DNA of 64,000 nt, from positions 806,001 to 870,000 of the forward strand of contig NC_030820.1 of assembly GCF_001704415.2 (NCBI RefSeq), in the 5' to 3' direction. Shown here in pieces: positions 55,862-64,000 of the stretch. The notes under the pieces are model-generated. The model was not told the origin of the DNA. It ran no database searches and was given only the letters and a program-made list of their open reading frames with translations. The DNA comes from Capra hircus (lineage: Eukaryota > Chordata > Mammalia > Artiodactyla > Bovidae). Numbering within the stretch: position 1 is the stretch's first letter; each line of letters opens with the position of its first letter. The position numbers were made by a program, and so were the translations under genes.

Positions 55862-56415
55862 TCACAGTTTGTTGTGATCCACACAGTCAAAGGCTTTGGT
55901 GTAGTCAATAAAGCAGAAGTAGATGTTTTTCTGGAACTCTCTTGCTTTTTTGATGATCCAGCAGATATTGGCAATTTGATCTCTGGTTCCTCTGCCTTTT
56001 CTAAATACAGCTTGAACATCTGGAAGTTCACGGTTCCTGTACTGTTGAAGCCTGGCTTGGAGAATTTTAACCATTACTTTGCTCCTGTGTGAGATAAATG
56101 CCTGACTTGGAGAATTTTGAGCATTGCTTTGCTAGCGTTTGAGATGCGTGCAATTGTGCAGTAGTTTGAGCATTCTTTGGCATTGCCTTTCTTTGGGATT
56201 GGAATGAAAACTGACCTTTTCTAGTCCTGTGAGCATTGCTGAGTTTTCCTAATTTGCAGATGTAGTGAGTGCAGCACTTTAACAGCATCATATTTTAGGA
56301 CTTGAAATAGCTCAACTGGAATTCTATCACTTCCACTAGCTTTGTTCGTAGTGATGCTTCCTAAGGCCCTCTTGACTTCACACTCCAAGATGTGTGGCTT
56401 TAGGTGAGTCATCAC
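55862..56415 (-). pseudogene. BovB RT N-terminal fragments
   Basis: Two overlapping broken frames. 56221-56415 has the HILECEVKRALGSITTNKASGSDRIPVEL block (finger region with the conserved 'NKASG.D.IP'). 55862-56074 has NRELPDVQAVFRKGRGTRDQIANICWI and FIDYTKAFDCVDHNKL. A frameshift separates them. Confidence 0.85.
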
Positions 56416-56475
56416 ACCATCGTGGTTATCTGGTTCATGTTGATCTTTTTTGTATAGTTCTTCTGTGTATTCTTG

Positions 56476-56892
56476 TCACCTGTTCTTAATATCTTCTGCT
56501 TCTGTTAGATCAATTGTGCTCATCTTTGCATGAAAAGTTCCCTTGGTATCTCTAATTTTCTTGAAGAGATCTCTAGTCTTTCCCATTCTATTATTTTCTT
56601 CTATTTCTTTGCACTGATCACTGAGGAAGGCTTTTTTACCACTTCTTGTTATTCTTTGAAACTCTGCATTGAAATGGGTATATCTTTCCTTTTCTCCTTT
56701 GCCTTTAGCTTCTCTTCTTTTCTCAACTATATATAAGGCCTCCTCAGACAGCCATTTTGCCTTTTTGCATTTCTTTTTCTTGGGGATGTTCTTGATCCCT
56801 GCCTCTTGTACATTGTCACGAGCCTCCATCCATAATTTTTCAGTCACTCTGTCTATCAGATCTAATCCCTTGAATCTGTTTGTCACTTCCAC
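56476..56892 (-). pseudogene. BovB linker between endonuclease and RT
   Basis: A 138-codon open stretch contains FKGLDLIDRVTEKLWMEARD, KAKWLSEEAL, KRREAKGKGEKERY and the MGKTRDLFKKIRDTKGTFHAKM block. It is the basic linker upstream of the reverse transcriptase in RTE elements. It has no enzyme motif of its own. Confidence 0.85.
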
Positions 56893-57060
56893 TGTATAAT
56901 CATAAGTGATTTAATTTAGGTCATATCTGAATGGTCTAGTATTTTTCCCTACTTTCTTCAATTTAACTCTGAATTTGGCAGTGAGGAATTCATGATCTGA
57001 GCCACAGTCAGCTCCTGGTCTTGTTTTTGCTCACTGTATAGAGCTTCTCCATCTTTGGGT

Positions 57061-58088
57061 GAATGTTTGGGTACTATTATAAAAGATAAAATCTGGAATG
57101 TCAAAGTAGTAACGTAAGTATTCTAGTATTTCTCATTCACTTCAGAGTTCAGCATCAATGTATCTGATCTAAAGATGCCTATTCTCTACTGATGACCAGG
57201 GACATAGGCTGTGTTCAGTCTTGTGGTTTCAGTATCTCTTAGGCTCTCTTTGACCTCTGTGTAACATAAGAAGGGGGAGGAAAGGCTCGAAAATGGTCCT
57301 CATCCTTTCCATTTATGTTCTGCTTATGAAAACTTCTCATGTGACCCTCCTTAAATTAAAAGGGTGCTCTGAAATGTGATTTATGATTAGGTGGTGAATT
57401 TTCTGCAATAGCCTGCAATTTGTAAGGCAGAGTGCAGACTTTCAGTGGACAGTTATCCACACTGCCTTAGACCCTGCACTGCCCATTAATGCTGATCTTC
57501 TGGAGCCCACCCACCTGGGTACAGGGAGCAGTCAGCACTATGAGAACACAGTCCTTCAGAATTGCCAAGTGGCATGGTGCAGTTAACCCTTTAGTTCTGT
57601 GCCTTGTAAATGACTTAATAATAATTCTATCAGAAAGTGTTGTTAAACCTCTTGGGAATGCTTTCATATTACTAAAATAATATTAAGGAAATCACTCACT
57701 CCAGTCTCAGCATCAAATGATAATTTATGTAACAAAGAACCTCTTTGCGCTGTACTTTTCTTTTTTAAATACAGACTCAGAATGAATGTGAGATAAATGA
57801 AGACTGCCGTGTCTGTAACATACTTCCCTTTGAACTTGAACTGGTAGATTTTCTTTCCTCTTTCTCTTACTTCCTCTCTTCCCTGGCATCTCAATTTTCA
57901 ATTATTCGCATATTTTTATTTTAAAATAGCATCTGATCACTATTAACATCAGTGATTTTCTTTAACGAACATGAGGCACTTTTTCTTTAATTGGTGTGCT
58001 TTAATTTGAATATGAGCTTTTATAAGTGAAGCAATACAAGCAAGAAAGCCACATGCTATTTATTTCTGATCTATGTGTGGCCATGTCA
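57061..58088. other. Unique sequence, no gene seen
   Basis: Spacer after the BovB 5' break. No recognised repeat; frames are below 80 codons. Confidence 0.4.
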
Positions 58089-58272
58089 CAGTGTTCCTAA
58101 ACCTTGAGAGTATATCAGGATCATCTGGAAGGTTTGTTAGAACACAGATTTCTGGATCCTACTGCCAGAGTTTCCTCTTCAGTGAGTCTGGGATGGGACC
58201 CACAGATTTCTTTTTCTAGCAAGTTCCCAAGTGATGCTGCTGCTGCCAGCCTAGGGACAGTACGTTGAGTAA
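58089..58272 (+). mobile_element. MER5A hAT DNA transposon
   Basis: It starts 'cagtgttcctaaaccttgag' and shows 'aggatcatctggaaggtttg', 'acacagatttctggatccta', 'agtgagtctgggatgggacc' and 'gttcccaagtgatgctgctg'. It ends near 'cagcctagggacag'. It is nearly full length. Confidence 0.85.
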
Positions 58273-58961
58273 AATGATCTTTCTATCAAGTAATACCAAA
58301 GAGGGAGGGATAAAGTTACTGAATTTATGCAGTTTCTTGAGGGTTGGAATATTTGATATGTCTCAGCTTTTGTACTAAAAATAATAATAATAATGCCAAA
58401 AGACATTCAGTGCTTAAGACTAAGGTTAATTTAATTCCATAATCATAAGATAGAACAGTACCAAATTCGGTACATGGAGATTTCTGTACTTAATTTTGAC
58501 TGACCCACATAGAACAAATGTGATTCATCTGACTTAAAATTGAAAACCCAAATAAGCTAGGTTGGAAAACACGACACATTTTTATTATGGGGCCTAAAAG
58601 GAGACAAACTGGTTATTAGAATTGTAAGAGTGATTGGACCAAAGCTACAGGTGAGTAAGTTGCTCCGACATTAAGCAAAATAATCAGAAAATTATGCAAA
58701 TCTTATGAACAAGCAAGCTAGAATATTTTCCATCAGCATGAGTGCAGGGTCTGAGCTATACAGATTTAAGAATTTTCTCCTAGGCATTTACTTTCTTAAG
58801 TAATTCTGAAGACAATTTATTTTTAAGGCTTTCACCTAAGCAAGAAGAAATCTGTTGTACAATAATGAAAAAAGAAAAAGAGCTCTGTTCTCTGGATGTT
58901 CAACAGTTCCATTAAGGGTTCATAAGTTATTTATTTGGAAAATCATATACCCAGGGGCACT
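58273..58961. other. Unique sequence, no gene seen
   Basis: A short AAT repeat is at 58378-58394. Otherwise ordinary AT-rich DNA. Confidence 0.4.
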
Positions 58962-59185
58962 GAACCTGGTCCAGGTGGTGCTGGTGGGAAAGAACCTGCC
59001 TGCCAATGCAGGAGACATAAGGTGGGTTGAATCCCTGGGTCAGGAAGGTCAGCTGGAGGAGGGCATGGCATCCCACTCCAGTGTTCTTGTTTGGAGAATC
59101 CCATGGACAGAGGAGCCTGGCAGGTTATATTCCATGGGGTTGCAAAGAGTTAGATATGACTGAAGTGATTTAGCATGCATGCATA
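58962..59185 (+). mobile_element. Bov-tA SINE (older type)
   Basis: The head 'gtccaggtggtgctggtggg' with the extended 'gcaggagacataaggtgggt' is followed by 'ggtcagctggaggagggcat', 'ggagaatcccatggacagag' and the tail 'gatttagcatgcatgcat'. Confidence 0.92.
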
Positions 59186-59202
59186 GAAGATTATACAATT
59201 CA

Positions 59203-59338
59203 GTTGGAGAAGGAAAGGGCAACCCACTCCAGTGTTCTTGCCTGGAGAATCCCAGGGATGGCGGAGCCTGGTGGGCTGCTGTCTATGGGGTCGCACAGAG
59301 TTGGGCACGACTGAAGCGACTTAGCAGCAGCAGCAGGA
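59203..59338 (+). mobile_element. Bov-A2 SINE unit
   Basis: It runs from 'ttggagaaggaaagggcaac' to 'gcgacttagcagcagcagca', the second half of Bov-A2. It lies 17 bases after a Bov-tA. No duplication is visible. Confidence 0.92.
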
Positions 59339-61559
59339 TACTCTAGAGAATCGAGTAGTTTAACCTAACATGAAAAACTGTGGAATGAAAGAATAAGAAT
59401 TACATTGGGTTGCTTTTTAAAGTATGAAGCCTGCCTAAAGTCAGCATATAGGACTCGCTTCAAAAGGTGACCAGTGATGACGATCAATATGTGATTCTTC
59501 AAGGAGATGATCTGGAGCAAAAAGGCAATTTACACACCAGAAAGGTAACATTCAAGCAGCCAAGGATAGTCAGAATATTTCTTCGGACTTTTTTCTTCTC
59601 ATAAAAAAATGAAAATTTTTATATAATTATTTTTCTCAATTGTATTTACAAAAGAGGCATTAGCAAGGAAAATATCTTGATTTGAAGGAAGGAAAGGATA
59701 CTAAGAAATTCTGCCCTGCCTTTTGCCAGTTTTATTTGGGATCTATTCCATTCTCCCTTGCTTCTTCTTTTATCACCTGATTTAACATTTCAGGGAAGTC
59801 ATCCCAGGAAGGGTTTTTATGGTTGTTTTTCTTGGCATGAGTCTACACTTCCTCTGTGTAGTCAGAGTGTTCTGCCTTGAGGAGGTGAACCTCATGCCAA
59901 GGCATGGACAGAAACCCAGGACCCAGTGCCCCTTAGTGCCTCAGAGTCAGTTTTCAGGGAGTCAAATTGGCATGCTTGCTATCATTACGCAGCTTCATCA
60001 CGCAGCGAGGTTGTCCTGGGCCCCCTGCTTCTTTCCTCCTTCCCGATTTTAGTCTGGGGTTTGCCCATTCTGCTGTGACTCTGCCCGGTAATGGCCAGCC
60101 TGGGAGCTGACCCCAGCACATCTGATCTCCTGAGATGAAATGCCACATGAATTTCATATGAAGGTCAAGACAAAGATGAGTTGGAAAAAGACAGCGTCTT
60201 CTATTAATTTTCCTTCCGTCTTGTTTCTACCTGCTGTTCTGAAGCTGTAATTGGAGTAAACATTAGGCCTTGTGAAAGAAATTTTACAGAGTATGAGTAC
60301 CTTTTTTATGTCATGGAGTGCAAATGCGGAGGATATAGGTATGTTGCTCCAAGCTGAAAAGGTCCAGCAAGTTCATTTACTCAAGCTTCCTTTGAACAAG
60401 TAGCCTACTTCCCACCTCCCAATGCTGTCCACATCTGACTCTGGTAATTTAAAATTCTATAATTCCTCCTTAAAACATTTTAATGTTTAGTGACCTTTTA
60501 GAGTTCATTAAACTTTATGTTTAATAGAATTCCCTCTTTCCATGTTAGCCACTAAAGTCTGATTCCTATAAGTGTGTAAATCCCAATTTTATTTCCCTTC
60601 TAAATCTGTGCTATCTCCATGTTATCCCCAAATTTCTGCGATAAACTTCATGTAGCCACTTGCCTTCTTCTTGATCTTTATCCTTGTCTGACCCCTTAAT
60701 GGAAGTTAGGTCTTTTCTTTCCCCTCCTGCAGGGGTCTCCCCTCAAGAGCGGTAAGTTTTCAGTTTAACAGTCTTCCCTACGTCGTCTTTCAAATCTGCC
60801 CCATACTAGGTCTTACTGTGCTTGCTCTTACTTACTCCCTCACCACTTATAGAGAAGCAGTAATACCAAAATAATAGGATTTGTGAAAATAGCTAGAAAA
60901 GTGATGTTGTTTATAGAAAGGTTTTTTTAAAAAAATTCATCTTTATTCACATTTAAAATTTTGATAAAATTATGAAATGAATTATTTGTATTCACCTTTG
61001 GAATAAAGTGTGTATGTTCTCCCTAGGGATATATATTTTTTAAAGAAGGGAAACCATAGTAGGTGGTTGAAAATAGAATAAATCTTTACCAAAAAGAAAT
61101 TGACCTAAAATATAGTGGATATGAATATATTTCTTTTCAGCCCTAAATGTGACAAAAGGGAACTCTAGTTTGGAAATTAGGTAAGCTGATGTTTTTTATA
61201 ATCTTTTTCTCACTAGGAAAAGAGAAAACTATTTACACATTAGATTAGATGATATATACTCATATAACTATTTCCAGGAAATAATCAAAATATTTTAACA
61301 CTGGATTAAGGATGATACAAGATAAAACACAGTGTACAGTGACCAAGAACTCACTGTCTCAAAAAATGCTCATTTTAGTAGATGTATCATAATAGTTCAG
61401 CCTGTTTTCAAAGAAAATTTAAGAATTCCAAAAGTACACTGAATATATCAAAAGTCAAAGACAATAATAAATGTAAAAATGTGATTTTAAGATTTGTATG
61501 CACATGATTCAGAATGCTTCTAACATTAATTTCTAAGTTGATTATTTGGAAACGATAGC
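59339..61559. other. Unique sequence, no gene seen
   Basis: Two kilobases without recognised repeats. The part at 59815-60160 is GC-richer. The rest is AT-rich with frames below 80 codons. No gene is supported. Confidence 0.45.
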
Positions 61560-61965
61560 TGTCTTGGATCATGTCCTCCAAACAGACCCAAATACAAGTG
61601 GTAGTGAGCAAGAGATTTATTAAGGTAGGGCTTCCCCAAGACAACAAGAAGAGAGAGGGAAACAGGACCGTGAAAGAGCAGACGCCAACCCAAGGAGAGC
61701 CTTGGCCTGGGAATGTGCTCGATCGGAGACAAGGTGGCTGGGCTACAATGCTCCTGTCCCTCCTGAGCTCTCACCCTCTGCTGCATTGCCCCTCAGGCTC
61801 TTCCAAGTCTCTATGCAGATGGGCCGAGTGCTCCAGGAGGCCGACAACAGTCAGGGTCAGTGCTTAAGAGAGAATCACACAGGCACTGGGAATGGTGTCC
61901 AGTCAGGAAAGGGAACTGGCGAGCATCAGGGTGGGCATCAATCAAGTTTCCTACAGGAAGTTTAC
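61560..61965 (-). mobile_element. Candidate LTR, minus strand, family not assigned
   Basis: On the minus strand a polyadenylation signal (AATAAA within 'cttaataaatctcttgctc') at about 61611-61625 is followed by 'actaccacttgtatttggg', a typical LTR R/U5-like arrangement. The U3-like part to 61965 is GC-richer than its surroundings and has chance frames on both strands. No internal viral sequence and no duplication are seen. Confidence 0.4.
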
Positions 61966-62023
61966 TAGAATTTCCTGGTAAGCAGGACATGACCCTGAAT
62001 TTAGTGAACGTTTTCTGTTATTT
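61966..62023. other. Short spacer with left target duplication
   Basis: Unique sequence ending in tttctgttattt (62012-62023), the left duplication of the next SINE. Confidence 0.6.
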
Positions 62024-62241
62024 GGGGGCTTCCCTGGTGGCTCAGAGGTTAAAGCATCTGCCTGCAATGCGGGAGACCTGGGTTCGATCCCTGGGTTGGG
62101 AAGATCCCCTGGAGAAGGAAATGGCAACCCACTCCAGTATTCTTGCCTGGAGAATCCTATGGACGGAGGAGCCTGGAGGGCTACAGTCCACGGGGTCGCA
62201 AAGAGTTGGACACGACTGAGCGACTTCACTTTCACTTTCAC
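62024..62241 (+). mobile_element. Bov-tA2 SINE, well preserved, 12-base duplication
   Basis: The tRNA head keeps an A box (tggctcagagg, 62038-62048) and a perfect-looking B box (ggttcgatcc, 62081-62090), the internal RNA polymerase III promoter. The body shows no obvious damage and the tail is (CACTTT)n. The duplication tttctgttattt lies at 62012-62023 and 62242-62253; its first bases overlap the T of the tail. This is the best-preserved SINE of the window. Confidence 0.97.
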
Positions 62242-62253
62242 TTTCTGTTATTT

Positions 62254-63156
62254 ACAGTTCTCAATATGAATACCTGGCTTCTTTATGTGTACTTGCATTA
62301 GGTTGATCAACAGGCAAATAGAAAGGAGTTTACCTCTGATGAACTTAGAGCACACAGTCAAGACCTTAGGAATGATGTGTTCACTGACTCAATGACTATT
62401 CGTCTTCTAGGGACAATTCATTAAGCATGTTACTCCTCATTGGACATACCCACACCTTATCCCTACACATGAACATTGGAAAGAGCTTTGTTGGCTTCCT
62501 TTTGTCTTGCCAGAAAATGAAAAGTGATCTTAAGAAGGAAGTCTTCTTTGAAAAGAAAATGACCTGTTATTGTATACTTGTCAACTTCAAATATCTCATT
62601 TTAGAAGCTACATTAACTCCTTGCATGTTCAGGATGTCACATGAGATTAAAAGATCACCAAAACCCTAGGGTTGTTGCTTTTCCCACATCCGATACATGC
62701 TGATATGTTGTGTTTTCCTTCTGTTTGTTTTAAATATTGTCTATTTTCACTTTTGATTTTCTCTTTGATTAAATTGTTTTTCAAAAGCGTGTTGTTTAAT
62801 TTCCATGAATCACAGATTTAAAAAGGCTTTAGAATATCCTTCATGAACCCATAAAAATTTTATTGAATCTTAAAAAAGCAGATGTGTGGTTGCCAGAACA
62901 CTGGGAGAGTCATAACAAGATAAAAGCAGACTTTTGGACAGAAACATTTGTGTTTCTGTGATAATGTGTTGGAATGAATAGCTGAGGGAGAAAACATGAG
63001 ACTGTGATTTAATATTGTTAATACAGTGTGATTGCTCGGGAAAGCAAGGACAAATGACGTTTTTGTATACTTCAGAAAATTTAAAAGTCATCATACATGC
63101 CATGACTGTGTGATTGAAAAGAAAAGGAAGTATTTCCATTTCCAACCTTGCTACAG
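62254..63156. other. Unique sequence; possible L1 trace
   Basis: At about 62690-62812 'gtgttgtttaatttccatga' resembles minus-strand L1 ORF2. The remaining sequence shows no repeat I recognise. A pyrimidine-containing stretch just before 63156 forms a splice-acceptor-like sequence. Confidence 0.35.
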
Positions 63157-63436
63157 GGCTGAATCACAACATCTGGCAATAGGCCACGCATCTTTAGAAC
63201 CTCTCCTTGACTTTGTCCAGTCTCTAGGGCATGATAAGGAAATCACTGCTTTAATCTGTAATGATGCTGATGCTATGGATAAGCTCAGTAGTCTGAAGAC
63301 TTTTCTCAAACAGTCTTATTATCAGTTCTCTCATTGCTTTTGGGACTCTGATGTGGTTATTTCATATTACATGGATATAGGCAATTTGTCCAGCATTCTA
63401 CAGAATGTTTCACAAGTTCCAGCCCTGGTGAAGTAG
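63157..63436 (+). CDS. Candidate host exon or processed gene fragment, unidentified
   Basis: The frame is open from 63032, but the part that looks protein-like starts at 63157. That is right after 'tttccaaccttgctacag', a good splice acceptor. About 92 codons follow, including HASLEPLLDFVQSLGHDKE, ALICNDADAMDKL and SYYQFSHCFWDSDVVISYY, to a TAG at 63434-63436. A possible donor (ctg/gtgaag) lies at 63428. Amino-acid use is balanced and unlike the low-complexity chance frames elsewhere. No ATG begins the unit, and I do not recognise the family. It could be a last or internal exon of a gene extending left, or a piece of a retrocopy. Confidence 0.4.
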
Positions 63437-63477
63437 CCTTCTCTATGGGCAGCTGTTGTCTCCATTTAATACCTAGG

Positions 63478-63672
63478 ACAGAGGTTCTCAAACTTAAGAT
63501 TACTTCTGAATCACCCCAAAGCTTAATTAAAATACAGATTTCTGGGCCCCACCCCAGAGGTTCAGATTTAGTAGGTCTAGGGTAGGGCCAGAGAATTTGC
63601 GTTTTGCACATATTCCAAGGTGATGTTGTTGCTGATCCTACTGGTCCAGGAACCACATTTTAAGAACTACTA
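63478..63672 (+). mobile_element. MER5A hAT DNA transposon, nearly full length
   Basis: It starts near 'agaggttctcaaacttaag' and ends near 'accacattttaagaactac', which are inverted-repeat ends. It contains 'cagatttctgggccccaccc', 'gatttagtaggtctagggta' and 'ttccaaggtgatgttgttgc'. It follows the candidate exon by 42 bases. Confidence 0.88.
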
Positions 63673-64000
63673 GTTTAGGGAAATGAAAGAGTTTAGTTCA
63701 TGAAAGCAGATAAATGGTATGCTCAAATATTCTAGTATGGTAAGATTAAGAGACTAGAAGCAGCTTGAACTACCAGATAAAAAACTTGGCTGGCTGTTCA
63801 GCCATAGGGAAATAGGTGTAGACCAGAGATAACATTTTAGATGACTTAACGGAAAAATCTGACTATCTTTAAATTATCTGGACTTTTCAAGTGGAAACAG
63901 CTTGTTTGCCTGATTAATCTATATCATTTTGGTATTTCTTTTTAAGAGATATTTTATGGAGATTGGATATTATGCTCACCTAAATATCCATAAAGATAGT
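63673..64000. other. Unique sequence, no gene seen
   Basis: AT-rich end of the window. Nothing identifiable. Confidence 0.4.

Larger units (their letters stand above)
54832..57060 (-). mobile_element. BovB LINE, longest copy (about 2.2 kb), minus strand
   Basis: The (cagtt)n tail begins at about 54836. Reading upstream on the minus strand it covers the C-terminal region, the whole reverse transcriptase, and the linker towards the endonuclease. It stops at about 57060 where BovB similarity ends after 'gcttctccatctttggg'. It is 5'-truncated, so the catalytic part of the endonuclease is missing. Numerous indels and stops make it inactive. Confidence 0.96.

Noticed and set aside
4687..57060. Repeated similar blocks as a possible CRISPR array or multigene family
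   Set aside because: The repeats are BovB, Bov-tA and Bov-A2 with irregular spacing and both orientations. No short regular repeats with unique spacers exist.
30401..62241. tRNA-Glu-like heads in the Bov-tA elements as possible tRNA genes
   Set aside because: Each head is joined to the Bov-A body and lacks a proper acceptor stem, so they are SINE heads and not tRNA genes.

Overview
The window is nuclear DNA from a ruminant, almost certainly a bovid such as cattle, bison, buffalo, sheep or goat. The evidence is the repeat content. It holds many tRNA-Glu-headed Bov-tA SINEs, Bov-A2 SINEs, BovB (RTE-clade) LINE fragments, and two older cetartiodactyl CHR-type SINEs. It also holds one class II endogenous retrovirus LTR of a type I know from cattle. 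Beneath these lie ancient mammalian repeats (MIR, L2, old L1, MER5/MER20 hAT elements). I see no bacterial or viral gene layout, no tRNA or rRNA gene, and no CRISPR array. The exact species cannot be read from the sequence.

Layout. 0-4.6 kb: mostly unique AT-rich DNA with a long TG microsatellite, MIR pieces and one LTR-like block. 4.69-6.87 kb: a nested cluster in which a minus-strand BovB is broken by a SINE, a solo LTR and a plus-strand BovB tail, and then meets another plus-strand BovB head to head. 7-13 kb: old L1 tails, a second TG tract, one SINE and a small CpG-dense spot near 12.5 kb. 13.2-15.2 kb: an L2 and a MIR, each split by younger insertions, with a BovB reverse transcriptase remnant between them. 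16-25.5 kb: scattered SINEs, MER5A, MIR, L1, a short BovB tail and two CHR SINEs. 28-34.2 kb: a BovB-rich stretch with copies in both orientations plus four SINEs. 37-44 kb: a dimeric SINE, MER20, several Bov-tA and Bov-A2 copies and an old L1. 44-53 kb: mainly unique sequence with MIR and L2 traces and one BovB tail. 53.7-57.1 kb: an L1 ORF2 fragment, a SINE and the longest BovB of the window. 57-64 kb: MER5A copies, SINEs, a possible LTR and one candidate host exon.

Coding content. I found no complete host gene. The recognisable coding sequence is dead BovB ORF (reverse transcriptase and C-terminal region). The only piece that could belong to a host gene is a roughly 90-codon open stretch at 63157-63436, which follows a good splice-acceptor-like sequence. 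The window therefore reads as intergenic or deep-intronic DNA shaped by retrotransposition. The elements form one system: BovB supplies the enzyme, and Bov-tA and Bov-A2 share BovB-derived 3' sequence and are thought to be moved by it. Several exact target-site duplications record this. I found no convincing undescribed biological system.
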